Positions 17,533-27,034 are shown, numbered from the stretch's first letter. The stretch is 64,000 bases of DNA from CAZMVY01 sp964617875 (GCA_964617875.1 CAZUAI010000002.1:1-64000); one strand, 5' to 3'. Numbers and translations: made by a program. The notes: a model not told the origin generated them from the sequence alone.

Positions 17533-19206
17533 CTACCGGCATGCCGGCGGGCGGTTCGGGCCGTTGAAACACGCCTGGAACGCGGCAACGTCGGCCAGAT
17601 CCACGTCGCCGTCGAGGTCGGCGTCGCACAGCGTGCATTCCGCCATGGAAGGCACGGCGTTCGGGCCTCGGAAACAGAGCTGGAGGAACGCGTAGTCGCT
17701 CAGGTCCGCGTCGCCGTCCGCGTCGTAGTCGCTGTGCTCGGCCGGGTCCGGCGTCGTGTAAACGACCAGATCGTCGAGCTGGCCGAACCATCCGCCGTCC
17801 GGCTGGCCGCAGGTGAACGTCTGCACGACCCGCAGCCCGACGCCCAGCATCCGCACACGCCGCGACGGATCGAACCTCAGCGTCACACGGCCGACGTTCC
17901 CGCCGTACTGATTGCCGGACCACATCTCGCCGGTGCTGCCGTCGTACTGGCAGGCATCGAGGAACAGCCGGACCTTCATGTTGTCGTAATTGGTCATGTA
18001 ATTGAACGTGACCTTCGTGATCGCTCGCGGCGCGGCGATATACGCCCGGCCGCGCATCGTGCCGTACGAATACGTCTGGTTCTGCCGAAGGCTGAATCGC
18101 GGCCAATCGCCGAGTTCGTCCGTGATGTTGTCCGCCTGCATCAGCCCGGGGCGGACATACGCCGGTGCGGGGTCGGTCGCGTAGTGGTGGTTCCACGGAT
18201 CGACGCGCGTGGATCGCGGCAGCGTGGCCAGCTCACAGGCCACGTCGCCGACGGCCGTTCGCCCGGCGGTATCGTTCAACAGCTCGAGCCGCGGCGGGAA
18301 GCTGTCGCTCCAGTAACGATCGCTGTGGATCGTAAACCAGAACCACCGCTCCATGAACTCCTGGTCGCGCATCCAGCCGACGAGCTGCCGCGTCAGATCG
18401 ATGTTGTCGTCCATCGTCGCGGCACGCAGTGCGGCGAACTCGGTGAGCCAGATCCTTTTGCGCAGCACCTCCGGGTACGTCAGCAGGTCGGCATAGCAGG
18501 CGACGATCTGGTCACGGCAGTAGCGCCAGTCCTCGGCGGCCCAGGGCGTGCCCTGGACGCCGCGGAGGTCGTACGCGTGGAAGTTGAAGGCGTCCTGCGG
18601 CGGATACGAGACACCGTAGTTGGCCTCGCTGTAGGCGCGGTACGTCGCGTTGTTGTACCAGGCCCGGCGGAACTCGTTGTACCAGTCGCGGCCGGGCTGG
18701 TAGACCGACGTGCTGAGGAAGTCCCAGTTGAGGATGCCCGGCCCCATCACCTTTGCGTTGGGGTCGCCGAGCTTGATGTTGCGGTGGAACTTGTAGTAGA
18801 TGTCGGCGTAGGCGGCGGCGGGCTGGTTGGCCTGGCCGCGGTCGTTCGGCTCGTTGCTCATCGCCCACCAGACCGTCTCGCCCGGGCAGGCGGCGGCTGC
18901 GGCGGCCGCGTTGGCCTGGATCTGGGCGTCGGTGTAGCTGAGCGTGGCTTTCCAGTACATGTAGAGCTTGGCGTAGCCGGGAAAGACGTCGGCGCCGGAA
19001 TCGGGGTCGTAGTCGTACCACCACCGCATCCCGAGCGTGTCGAGGAACGACCCGCCCTGCATGGGCATGACCGGCCCGTTCCAGCCCGAGGTTTCCGTCG
19101 CGACGACGCCGGTCCGGTCGTCGCAGGCGGGGTCCCACTCGCCACGCACGTATGCGGTCGCGAGCGGCAGGGCCGCAACGACGGCAATTCGAAGAGTCTG
19201 GGGCAT
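17533..19206 (-). CDS. Secreted glycoside hydrolase-like protein with dockerin-like tail
   Basis: A 557-residue exported protein, possibly a glycosidase. A signal peptide (MPQTLRIAVVAALPLATAYVRG) leads into a barrel-like region. That region has WWAMSNEPNDRG near residue 110, which could hold the acid/base glutamate, and RIWLTEFAALRAATMDD near 260, which could hold the nucleophile, a pattern seen in clan A families such as GH128. A beta-rich module of about residues 360-480 follows. The end has two EF-hand-like loops (DYDADGDADLSDYAFLQLCF and DADLDGDVDLADVAAFQACF) and finishes CFNGPNRPPACR. I chose the ATG at 19206 because GAAGG fits it; another ATG lies 6 bp upstream. Substrate unknown. Confidence 0.75.
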   Translation of the reverse strand: MPQTLRIAVVAALPLATAYVRGEWDPACDDRTGVVATETSGWNGPVMPMQGGSFLDTLGMRWWYDYDPDSGADVFPGYAKLYMYWKATLSYTDAQIQANAAAAAAACPGETVWWAMSNEPNDRGQANQPAAAYADIYYKFHRNIKLGDPNAKVMGPGILNWDFLSTSVYQPGRDWYNEFRRAWYNNATYRAYSEANYGVSYPPQDAFNFHAYDLRGVQGTPWAAEDWRYCRDQIVACYADLLTYPEVLRKRIWLTEFAALRAATMDDNIDLTRQLVGWMRDQEFMERWFWFTIHSDRYWSDSFPPRLELLNDTAGRTAVGDVACELATLPRSTRVDPWNHHYATDPAPAYVRPGLMQADNITDELGDWPRFSLRQNQTYSYGTMRGRAYIAAPRAITKVTFNYMTNYDNMKVRLFLDACQYDGSTGEMWSGNQYGGNVGRVTLRFDPSRRVRMLGVGLRVVQTFTCGQPDGGWFGQLDDLVVYTTPDPAEHSDYDADGDADLSDYAFLQLCFRGPNAVPSMAECTLCDADLDGDVDLADVAAFQACFNGPNRPPACR

Positions 19207-19268
19207 CGCCATCCTTCCCGCTCACCGGAACCGATCGCATCGGTTCGCGGCAACCGGCCGCCGCCATC

Positions 19269-19277
19269 ATTATAGCA
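19269..19277 (-). promoter_or_regulatory. Extended -10 promoter of the glycosidase-like gene
   Basis: On the minus strand TGC-TATAAT is a perfect -10 with an extended TGn element and no good -35. The predicted start near 19262 leaves a leader of about 56 nt. Confidence 0.55.
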
Positions 19278-19353
19278 GAACACGGAGCCGAAATGCGTGT
19301 GCCGTGACGGCAAACCAGCTCCTGCCTGCCCGGGAACGCCGGCAACACCAGAA

Positions 19354-21219
19354 CTACCACCCCATGCCGCCGATCAGCATCTCCGTCGGCAGGACCGTGA
19401 TCGCGCGTTCGCGCCGCAGCATGTCAAGCCGCAGCAGGAACCGGGTGATCATGCGGGCGCGGGCCGGGCTGATCTGCTGTATGGCCGGCGCCAGCATCTG
19501 CATGGCCGGACCGGTGATCGGCCACTGCCGGGCCGTCGCGCGGACGCCGAACGCACCTTCCTCATCCTCGTCCACGCCGAGCCCCTTCATCAGCAGCTCG
19601 ATGAAGTTCTTCGGCCGCGGCAGGACGCGGACGTCGTAGTCGGTGATGCTCGCCTGCTCGGCGGCGAACTTGACGGCGTCGTCCAGGCCGCCGAGCCGGT
19701 CGATGAGGCCCTTCTCCTTCGCCTGCCGACCGGTGTAGACGCGGCCGCGGGCGAGTTTCTCGATGTCGTCCTTGAGGTTCTGGCCCCGGCCCTCCTTTAC
19801 GTGCGCCGTGAACACATCGTAGACCTCTTCCATGTGCCGGCGGACGATGGCCCGCTCGCGGTCGTCCCACTTGCGGTTCGAGTTGAACAGGTCGGCGTTC
19901 TGCCCCCGCTTGTACTCGTAGAAGTTGATCCCCGCCCAGTCCCACAGGCCCTTGGTGACGATCTTTCCGCCGACGATCCCGATCGAGCCGGTGATCGTGC
20001 CGGGGTCGGCGAAGATCGTGCCGGCGGCCACGCTCACATAGTAGCCGCCGCTGGCGGCCACGTTGCCCATCGAGACGACGAGCGGCTTCTCCTTGGCGCA
20101 GAGCTTCGCCGCGTGCCACATGATCTCGCTCGCGAGGGCCGAGCCGCCCGGCGAATTCACGCGGAGAACGATCGCCTTGACGTTCTCGTCCTTGCGGGCC
20201 TTGTCGAGGACGGCGCGGATCGTCGTGCTGCCGACCGTGCTCGAGCCGAAGAGGCTGTCCTCGCTCCGGCCGGAGACGATCATTCCGTCGATGTACACGA
20301 CGGCGACGGCGGGCTTGTCGCCCTCCTTCACCTGCTGCATCATCTCGCCGAGCAGCTTGAAGATCGCGAAGGGGTTCGAGAAGTCGAGGTCGGGGCCCTT
20401 GGGACCGCCATAGTTCCTGACGAGCTTCGCCGTCTTTCCGTACTTCTTCTCGACATGCTTCATGAACTCATCGCGGTACTCGACGGCATCGACGAGCTTC
20501 GCCTCGAGCGCGCAGGCGGCCGTGTACGGGCCCTCGTCAATCAGCTTGCGCACCTGATCGGCGGGCAGGCTCCGCCCCCGGGCCACGCCGTCAATCATCT
20601 GTGCGTAGATGTCGTCAAGCAGCCAGTTCATCTGCTCCCTGGCCTCGTCGGACGGACCGTCCCGCATGAGGGGCTCGGCGGCGCCCTTGTACTCGCCGAT
20701 GTGCTCCATGTCCGCCTCAACGCGGATCTTGTCCAGCAGCGGCTTGATGTACGGGCTCTCCGAATAGAGACCCACCAGCCCGATCTCGCCCGTCGGCACG
20801 ATCGACAACCGCGTCGCCGCCGCGGCCAGCAGGTACTCGCCCGACTCCGCCGATTCGATGTGGCAGTAGACGTCCTTGTCCGCGGCGCGCAGGCGGAGGA
20901 TGGCTTCGCGCAGCTCCTGCATCTGGCCCCAGCCCATCCCGGGGTTGTCGAGCGTCAGCACCACCGCGACGACGTCGGAATCGAGCCGGGCCTTCTTCAT
21001 CCGCTGCAGGATGTCCTTCAGGCTCTGCGGCTTCTGCTCGTCCAGGCCGAACAGCGCCAGCTCCGGCGGCGGCAGCTCGGTGATCGGTCCGCTCAGCCGG
21101 AACTCCGCGATCTTCTTCGTCTCCCGCGTCTCTTCGTTTTTCGCCGCCCACGCGGGCATCGCCAGAATCGCCGACGCCCAGAGGGCCAGCACCGCCTGCG
21201 TCCGTCGTCCCGTTGTCAT
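19354..21219 (-). CDS. sppA: Signal peptide peptidase SppA, 67K type
   Basis: Membrane-anchored protease that degrades cleaved signal peptides; also seen as a general envelope S49 peptidase. The 621-residue protein has two S49 domains, as in the long SppA form. The N-terminal half carries the catalytic lysine in EYKGAAEP and the C-terminal half the catalytic serine in SMGNVAASGGYYVS. IRVNSPGGSA-like VLRVNSPGGSALASEI precedes it. A signal or anchor (AVLALWASAILAMPAWA) is at the N-terminus. The ATG at 21219 is preferred because GGAG lies 9 nt ahead; the ATG at 21228 abuts that GGAG. It lies 26 bp downstream of upp and is probably cotranscribed. Confidence 0.93.
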   Translation of the reverse strand: MTTGRRTQAVLALWASAILAMPAWAAKNEETRETKKIAEFRLSGPITELPPPELALFGLDEQKPQSLKDILQRMKKARLDSDVVAVVLTLDNPGMGWGQMQELREAILRLRAADKDVYCHIESAESGEYLLAAAATRLSIVPTGEIGLVGLYSESPYIKPLLDKIRVEADMEHIGEYKGAAEPLMRDGPSDEAREQMNWLLDDIYAQMIDGVARGRSLPADQVRKLIDEGPYTAACALEAKLVDAVEYRDEFMKHVEKKYGKTAKLVRNYGGPKGPDLDFSNPFAIFKLLGEMMQQVKEGDKPAVAVVYIDGMIVSGRSEDSLFGSSTVGSTTIRAVLDKARKDENVKAIVLRVNSPGGSALASEIMWHAAKLCAKEKPLVVSMGNVAASGGYYVSVAAGTIFADPGTITGSIGIVGGKIVTKGLWDWAGINFYEYKRGQNADLFNSNRKWDDRERAIVRRHMEEVYDVFTAHVKEGRGQNLKDDIEKLARGRVYTGRQAKEKGLIDRLGGLDDAVKFAAEQASITDYDVRVLPRPKNFIELLMKGLGVDEDEEGAFGVRATARQWPITGPAMQMLAPAIQQISPARARMITRFLLRLDMLRRERAITVLPTEMLIGGMGW

Positions 21220-21245
21220 CGTCCGCATCTCCGTATCTGCGTGGT

Positions 21246-21899
21246 TTATCGTGTCCCGAACAGCCTTTCGCCGGCATCACCGAGGCCGGGAAGGATGTAG
21301 CCGTTCCGATCGACCTTGAGATCCACCGCCGCCGTGTAGACGCGCACGTCCGGGTGCGCATCGCCGAGACGCCGCAAGCCTTCCGGCGCGGCCGCAACAC
21401 ATACCATCCGGATTCGCGACGCCCCCACATGCTTCAGGGCCGAGACCGCGGCCGTCGCCGAACCGCCCGTCGCCACCATGGCATCGAGCACCAGGACGTC
21501 CGTTGCGGCCGTGTCCGGCGGCAGTCGATTGTAATACACCACCGGCTCCATCGAGGTTTCATCGCGATAGACGCCGAGATGCCCCACGCGGGCCTGCGGA
21601 ATCAGCGAAAGCACACCATCGACCATCGCCAGGCCGCTGCGAAGGATCGGCACGATCGTGATCGGCGAAGCCGGCTCGGCACCGACAGCCGGGCCGAGGG
21701 GCGTCTCGACATCGACGGGCTCGACGGGACAATCGCGCAGGGCCTCGTAAACCAGGAGCGCCGCGATCTCCGACAGACCGCGACGGAAGTCCTCCGGCCC
21801 GTTCTGCCGATCGCGGACCCGTACGAGTTTTTGCTGGATCACGGGGTGCGAGAGCACGTACGCATTCGGAAAGGATTGCATAACACCATCGGGGGGCAT
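21246..21899 (-). CDS. upp: Uracil phosphoribosyltransferase
   Basis: Pyrimidine salvage enzyme converting uracil and PRPP to UMP. The 217-residue protein has the family opening VLSHPVIQQKLVRVRDRQNGPEDFRRGLSEIA, ILRSGLAMVDG, and the PRPP loop VLVLDAMVATGGSATAAVSAL. It ends DAGERLFGTR, the usual UPRT terminus. The start is either the ATG at 21899 or that at 21881; both have weak ribosome sites. It precedes sppA on the same strand. About 890 bp of divergent intergenic DNA separates it from rny. Confidence 0.94.
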   Translation of the reverse strand: MPPDGVMQSFPNAYVLSHPVIQQKLVRVRDRQNGPEDFRRGLSEIAALLVYEALRDCPVEPVDVETPLGPAVGAEPASPITIVPILRSGLAMVDGVLSLIPQARVGHLGVYRDETSMEPVVYYNRLPPDTAATDVLVLDAMVATGGSATAAVSALKHVGASRIRMVCVAAAPEGLRRLGDAHPDVRVYTAAVDLKVDRNGYILPGLGDAGERLFGTR

Positions 21900-22187
21900 G
21901 ATCCAGACTCTACCATTGCGGCGGCCGAAGGCCAACCGCTCACATGGAGAGTCGTTGTCAGCGATCCGTCGGCATTGCCCCCGGCAGGGGCTGGACGCGG
22001 CAATGCCGGCGTGCGGTTCGCCGTATCTCTGCGTGGCTTACGAAATGCGACGGCGCACCTGACACACGCAGCAGCCGGCAAGGGGAAACGGACGAATATA
22101 ACCTATTTACCGACAATGCGTTACGGATATTTCTCGGCACCTCCCAAGACGCGGGCGCGCTGGATTACCCAACGGCGTTGACGATGC

Positions 22188-22217
22188 TTGACGCAACGCA
22201 CGACAAGGCAATATACT
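22188..22217 (+). promoter_or_regulatory. Strong promoter of the rny leader
   Basis: TTGACG (22188-22193), an 18-bp spacer and TATACT (22212-22217). A second TTGACG lies 10 bp upstream. The predicted transcript starts near 22224, more than 560 nt before the RNase Y start codon. Between upp and this promoter (21900-22187) I see no gene. Confidence 0.7.
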
Positions 22218-22223
22218 GGAGAC

Positions 22224-22786
22224 ACCGCTGGTGCGCTTATGCGCATTAGCTTTTGTCTGATACGAAGTTGCCGTCAGCGCTGTCGCGGCGTTCAGGGTTG
22301 ATGAAGACTCTGCGTTGCTCCAGGTTGCACGGCGAGAAAGGAGTCCTTGTTGTAGGCTGATCCCACGGCGAGGTGGGGAGCCTGAGTGACGCGGTAATCG
22401 CGCGGTTGGATGGCTTTGCGGCCGGTCCACGTGCCAGACACGGCGAGGGCCGGCGACAACGAGACTTTGTGGAGTTGCGAGTTTTCGTGTGAGACATCGG
22501 CGGGCGTCGCCGGGAGCGGCGACGAGGCCGTCGAGGGAGTGAATCACTGCTCCGAATCGCAATCGTAGGCCATACCCACAGAGGCCACTGAACCGGCCGG
22601 CACCCGCCCCGCGGCGGTTGTGCCGTTCGCGCGTCCTGTTCCCAGACCTCCCGCCGGGGGATTGACTTGGTTCCCTGGGCTGCGTGGGCGGTGTTGTTTC
22701 CACGCAGCATGACGGGCGGCACGGCCGCCCACGGCGTGGAGTTGCCCTCGTGGCGACTCTCACAGGCATTATTGGAAAGGTGTTCA
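22224..22786 (+). ncRNA. Long structured leader or separate small RNA upstream of rny
   Basis: No convincing protein frame exists in this 563-nt stretch, yet it begins at a good promoter and is rich in perfect stems. Examples are AGGCT-ga-TCCCAC-ggcgag-GTGGGG-AGCCT around 22353-22383, CGTCGCC-gggagc-GGCGACG near 22506-22525, CTGCGTGG-N12-CCACGCAG near 22680-22707 and GGGCGGC-acg-GCCGCCC near 22714-22730. It could be an autoregulatory 5' leader of rny or an independent RNA. Signature boxes of RNase P RNA, tmRNA, SRP RNA and common riboswitches were not found. Confidence 0.4.
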
Positions 22787-24367
22787 ATGGGACTGCTACT
22801 TGCCACAGCGGTCTCGTTGGAGGTGACGATTGCGATCGTCGCCTTGCTGGTCGGGGCGGGCATCAGTTACGCGGTTGCGATGCTCCGGACGCGGTCGCGG
22901 CTGCGGGTGACCCGCAAACAGGCCGAGCAGTTGCTCAACGAGGCCAAAGAGAAGTCGGAAAACATTGTTGAACGGGCACACCTGGAGGCGAAAGAAGAAG
23001 CGATCAAACTGAAGGAGGCGATCGAGCAGGAGCTGGCGGCGACGCGGACCGAACTGAAGGAGACCGAACGCCGGCTGTCGAAACGGGAGGACAACCTCGA
23101 GAAGAAGATCGATGCGCTGAACGCCCAGGAAAAGTCGCTCCAGCAGCAGGAGCGGCACCTGCAGGACCGGGACAGAGCCATTGCCGCCAAGGACAAGGAA
23201 GTGTCCGAGGTCCTGCGCGAGCAGCGGGACAGGCTGCTCAAGATCGCCGGCATGAGCATGGAGGAGGCGAGGGAAACGCTCCTCTCGCGGATCGAGCAGG
23301 AGGTCGAGCACGAGGCGGCCATGATCATCGAAAAGGCCGTCTCCGACGCCAAGGACTCCGCCGAGGAGAAGTCCCGTGAGATCATCCTCACCGCCATCCA
23401 GCGATATGCCGCGGAGCACACCAGCGATCACACGGTCAGCGCCGTGGATATCCCCTCGGACGACATGAAGGGGCGCGTGATCGGCCGTGAGGGCCGAAAC
23501 ATCCGGGCCTTCGAGAAGGCGACCGGCGTGGACGTCATCGTGGACGACACGCCCGGCGTGGTCGTCGTCAGCGCGTTCGACCCGATCCGGCGCGAGGTCG
23601 CCCGACTCTCGCTCGAGCGGCTGATCCAGGACGGGCGGATTCACCCCGCCCGCATCGAGGAGATCGTCGAACAGGTCCGCAAGGAGGTCGAGAAGCAGGT
23701 CTCCGAACTGGGCAAGAAGGCCTCGGTCGAGGCCAACGTCGGCGGCCTCAACCGCAAACAGACGGACCTCCTCGGCCGGCTCGGCTACCGCACGAGCTAC
23801 GGGCAGAACGTCCTCCGTCACAGCATCGAGGTCGCCTTCCTGTGCCAGGTCATGGCCGACGAACTCGGGCTCGACGGCAACCTCGCCCGGCGGTGCGGCC
23901 TGCTGCACGACATCGGCAAGGCCGTCGATCACGAGGTCGAGGGCGGCCACCCGCAGATCGGCGCCGACATCTGCAAGCGGTTCAACGAGCGCCCGGAGGT
24001 CCTCAACGCGATCGCGGGCCACCATGGCGACATCCCCGCAACCAGCGCGTACACCGTGCTCGTTTCGGCCGCCGACGCGATCAGCGCGTCACGGCCGGGC
24101 GGCCGGCGCGAGTCGCTCGAACGGTACATCAAGCGGCTGGAGGCGCTCGAGGGCATTGCGAACCAGTTCCCGGGCGTCAAGCAGTCGTACGCCATCCAGG
24201 CCGGCCGCGAGGTCCGCGTCATCGTCGATGCGAACCGCGTGGACGACAAGATGGCCGTCAAGATCGCCCGCGACATCGCCACGCAGATCGAGAAGGAGAT
24301 GACGTACCCCGGCGAGATCAAGGTCACACTGCTGCGCGAGGTGCGCGCGGTCGAATACGCGAGATGA
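22787..24367 (+). CDS. rny: Ribonuclease Y
   Basis: Membrane-anchored endoribonuclease that starts mRNA decay. The 526-residue protein has an N-terminal membrane helix (LLATAVSLEVTIAIVALLVGAGISYAVAML). A long charged coiled coil of about residues 35-190 follows. Next comes a KH domain (DDMKGRVIGREGRNIRAFEKATGVDVIVDD, about residue 222). The HD domain has RHSIEVAFLCQVMADELG and RRCGLLHDIGKAVDHE near 345-385. Length and order match the family. GGAAAGG precedes the ATG by 8 nt. The long leader upstream suggests post-transcriptional control, possibly autoregulation. Confidence 0.96.
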   Translation: MGLLLATAVSLEVTIAIVALLVGAGISYAVAMLRTRSRLRVTRKQAEQLLNEAKEKSENIVERAHLEAKEEAIKLKEAIEQELAATRTELKETERRLSKREDNLEKKIDALNAQEKSLQQQERHLQDRDRAIAAKDKEVSEVLREQRDRLLKIAGMSMEEARETLLSRIEQEVEHEAAMIIEKAVSDAKDSAEEKSREIILTAIQRYAAEHTSDHTVSAVDIPSDDMKGRVIGREGRNIRAFEKATGVDVIVDDTPGVVVVSAFDPIRREVARLSLERLIQDGRIHPARIEEIVEQVRKEVEKQVSELGKKASVEANVGGLNRKQTDLLGRLGYRTSYGQNVLRHSIEVAFLCQVMADELGLDGNLARRCGLLHDIGKAVDHEVEGGHPQIGADICKRFNERPEVLNAIAGHHGDIPATSAYTVLVSAADAISASRPGGRRESLERYIKRLEALEGIANQFPGVKQSYAIQAGREVRVIVDANRVDDKMAVKIARDIATQIEKEMTYPGEIKVTLLREVRAVEYAR

Positions 24368-24449
24368 ACCGGGGAGCCGGGCGGGCGGCCCTTCGAGACC
24401 GCGTACCCGCGGGATCGGAGGTTCGCCCCCCGGCCGGCCCTCCGGCTTC

Positions 24450-24474
24450 CCGCCGCTGCCGTACGCAGCGGCGG
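24450..24474 (+). promoter_or_regulatory. Stable hairpin sequestering the surE ribosome site
   Basis: CCGCCGCTGC-CGTAC-GCAGCGGCGG is a perfect 10-bp stem with a 5-nt loop. Its 3' arm runs directly into GGAGGGA, the surE Shine-Dalgarno sequence, so it could limit surE translation or mark a processing site after rny. Confidence 0.5.
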
Positions 24475-24485
24475 AGGGAACGCAC

Positions 24486-25262
24486 GTGCGAATCCTCCTG
24501 ACCAACGACGACGGCATCCTGGCGCCCGGGCTCGCGGCGATGTACCGCGAACTCGCCGCGATCGCCGAGGTGAGCGTCGTCGCCCCCGCCTCGCCGCAAT
24601 CCGCCGCCGCGCACGGGATCACGATCCACGGGCCGATCGCCGTGCGGCGGGTCCACGTGGCGGAGCAGTACGCCGGTCATGCGGTCGAGGGCCGCCCGGC
24701 CGACTGCGTCAAGATCGCGATCACCTCCCTGCTGGACCGGCGGCCGGACCTCGTCGTGTCCGGCATCAACGACGGGGCGAACGTCAGCATCAACGTGCTC
24801 TACTCCGGCACGGTCGCGGCGGCGGCCGAGGGCGCGCTGCTCGGCGTGCCGGCCGTGGCGGTTTCGCTCGAGCGCGGGGCCGAGATGGACTTTGACCGGG
24901 CGGCGAAGATCGCACGGGGCGTGATCGAGCGGCTGGTCGCGACCGCGCACCTCGCCCCGGCGGCGGACGCTGCGGGGACGGCGCCGCTGATCAACATGAA
25001 CATCCCCGCGTTGCGGCCGGGCGTGCCGCGTGGCGTGCGGGTCGTACGGCAGAGCACGCAGACGATGGAGGACCGCTACGTCCGCCACACCGGGCCGGAC
25101 GGCCGGCTGTACTTCTGGCTGGAAGGCGAGTTCGCCGACACCCACGAGGCGGCGAGCGACCTCGAAGCGCTCCGCGAGGGCTGTGTCGCCCTTACGCCGC
25201 TGCGGTTCGATCTCACGCACGACGAACGCCTGGTCGGCATGCAGCGGCACGCATGGGGATGA
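24486..25262 (+). CDS. surE: 5'/3'-nucleotidase SurE
   Basis: Metal-dependent survival protein phosphatase that dephosphorylates nucleoside monophosphates. It starts MRILLTNDDGILAPGL, with the NDDG metal-binding motif. It then has VAPASPQSAAAHGITI, VEGRPADCVKIAI and the conserved VVSGINDGANVSINVLYSGTVAAAAEGALLGVPAVAVS. Length 258 residues is normal. The start codon is GTG with GGAGGGA 6-7 nt upstream, partly within a hairpin. It follows rny by 118 bp on the same strand. Confidence 0.95.
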   Translation: MRILLTNDDGILAPGLAAMYRELAAIAEVSVVAPASPQSAAAHGITIHGPIAVRRVHVAEQYAGHAVEGRPADCVKIAITSLLDRRPDLVVSGINDGANVSINVLYSGTVAAAAEGALLGVPAVAVSLERGAEMDFDRAAKIARGVIERLVATAHLAPAADAAGTAPLINMNIPALRPGVPRGVRVVRQSTQTMEDRYVRHTGPDGRLYFWLEGEFADTHEAASDLEALREGCVALTPLRFDLTHDERLVGMQRHAWG

Positions 25263-25319
25263 GCACGACGGACACGGCGGAACGACGGGGCGGAATCGCG
25301 TCAATCGCAGGATGGTGCC

Positions 25320-26999
25320 ATGGAGACGGCGGCGCTGCTCATCGACGGGCTGATCATCGTCCTGTACTTTGTCGCCATCACGGCGATCGGGCTCTATGCG
25401 GGCCGCAAGGAGAGGAACCTTGAGGACTACGCCCTCGGCGGCCGTCAGATCCCGTGGTGGGCCGTCGCGGCGTCCATCATCGCCGCGGAAACGAGCGCGG
25501 CGACCTTCATCGGAGCCCCCGCCGAGGGCTTCAAGTGCCGCGGCATCGTCTATGCCCAGATCACACTCGGGCTGCTCTTCGGCCGGATCTTCGTCGGGCA
25601 GGTCTTCCTGAAGCCCTACTACGTCTACCGCGTCTACACGGTCTATGACTTCCTCACCGTCCGTTTCGGGCCGAAGTCGAAGAACTACGTGTCCATCCTG
25701 TTCCTCATCATGCGGACGCTGGCCTCCGGCGTGCGGCTCTACATCCCGTCGCTGGTGCTCGTGCTGGCGTGGCGGCTGTTCGTGCAGCACAAGGAGGTGC
25801 AGTTCGCCACGCTCGACTCGTGGGTGCCGTACGCCTGGGCGATTCTGATCCTGACGGGCATCACGTGCGCGTACACCGCGATCGGGGGGATCAAGGCCGT
25901 CATCTGGACCGACCTGATCCAGGCCTCGCTGATGATCGCCGCCGCCGTCGTCGCCGCTCTCACCCTGCTGCTCAGAATCGGCGACGGCAGCTTTCGTCAC
26001 GGGCTCACCGTGCTCGGCCGGCACGTGCCGGAGATGCGGTCGCTCAGCGGCTACGTCCTTACCGGCTTCGAGAAGGCGGAGCCCGGCATGACCGCCTGGA
26101 GGGTCGCCGAGCTGCTCTTCGCCAATCCGTACACGCTGCCGGCGACGCTCATCGGGGGCACCGTCGGCGCCATCGCCGCGTTCGGCACCGACCAGGACAT
26201 GGTCCAGCGGATGCTGACCGCGAAGGACGTCAGGCGGAGCCGGCGGTCGCTGATCACGGCGGCGCTCATGGCCATCCCGATCACGAGCGCGTTCTCCTTC
26301 ATCGGCGTGCTCCTGATCGCGTTCTATGAACTGCACCCGCAGATGCGGCCGCAGGCCGTCAACGACGTCTTCGGCGCGTACATCCTCAAGGGGATGCCGG
26401 TCGTCATCCGCGGCTTTGTGCTGGCATCGATCTTCGCCACGGCAATGGGCTCGCTCAGCGCCGCCCTGAACTCGCTGGCGACGAGCGCGACGAACGACTG
26501 GTACGTCCCCTATTTCGCCCGCGCCCGCGATGAGCGGCACTACGTGAACGCCGCCCGCCTCTTCACCGCCCTGTTCTCGGTGCTCCTGATGATCGTCGCC
26601 GTCGCCGCCGCCTACGCGAACGTCAACAACCCGAAGCTGACGATCATCCCGATCGCACTCGGCATCCCCGGCTACCTGCTCGGGCCGATGCTGGGCGTCT
26701 TTCTGCTCGGCATGTTGACGCGGACGCGCGGTTCGGACGGCGGGAACATGATCGCGGTGACGGCCGGGCTCGCGACGGTCTTCGTCCTCAGCGGAACGTT
26801 CGCCGACCTGGTCGGCGGCTGGCGGGTCTGGCCGGACGGCGTCCGCGCGTTCCTGGCGCAGATGCCGCGCGTCGGCTTCACGTGGTATCAGATGATCGGC
26901 GCGTCGGCCACGCTGGCGGTCGGCCTGCTCTTCCGCACACCGCCCCACGTGGTCGAAAGCGCCGCCCACAAGGCCGCCCAGAACCCGGAAGCCCCTTGA
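25320..26999 (+). CDS. Sodium:solute symporter (SSS family)
   Basis: Na+-coupled transporter of 559 residues with about 13 membrane segments. It has the SSS landmarks LYAGRKERNLEDYALGGRQIPWWAVAASIIAAETSAATFIGAPAEGF near the N-terminus and FGTDQDMVQRMLTAKDVRRSRRSL in the middle. SGL-like ILASIFATAMGSLSAALNSLATSATNDWYVPYF is the core sodium-site region. Close relatives move sugars, sialic acid, myo-inositol or amino acids. Since a GH94-like enzyme and sugar-porter MFS follow, a sugar or disaccharide substrate is likely but not proven. It lies 57 bp after surE. Confidence 0.88.
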   Translation: METAALLIDGLIIVLYFVAITAIGLYAGRKERNLEDYALGGRQIPWWAVAASIIAAETSAATFIGAPAEGFKCRGIVYAQITLGLLFGRIFVGQVFLKPYYVYRVYTVYDFLTVRFGPKSKNYVSILFLIMRTLASGVRLYIPSLVLVLAWRLFVQHKEVQFATLDSWVPYAWAILILTGITCAYTAIGGIKAVIWTDLIQASLMIAAAVVAALTLLLRIGDGSFRHGLTVLGRHVPEMRSLSGYVLTGFEKAEPGMTAWRVAELLFANPYTLPATLIGGTVGAIAAFGTDQDMVQRMLTAKDVRRSRRSLITAALMAIPITSAFSFIGVLLIAFYELHPQMRPQAVNDVFGAYILKGMPVVIRGFVLASIFATAMGSLSAALNSLATSATNDWYVPYFARARDERHYVNAARLFTALFSVLLMIVAVAAAYANVNNPKLTIIPIALGIPGYLLGPMLGVFLLGMLTRTRGSDGGNMIAVTAGLATVFVLSGTFADLVGGWRVWPDGVRAFLAQMPRVGFTWYQMIGASATLAVGLLFRTPPHVVESAAHKAAQNPEAP

Positions 27000-27034
27000 A
27001 CCGCCCGAAGGGCGTGAATCACGCGAGAGGACTC

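Noticed and set aside
21900..22187. Promoter TATATT for upp near 22095
   Set aside because: The -10-like TATATT on the minus strand has no -35 partner at a sensible distance, so I did not list it.
22224..22786. RNase P RNA, tmRNA, 6S RNA, SRP RNA or a known riboswitch in the rny leader
   Set aside because: I looked for GAGGAAAGTCC, the tmRNA ends with GTTCGA...CCA, GGAAGGAAGCAG and B12/TPP core boxes; none is present. The region is kept only as an uncharacterised structured leader.
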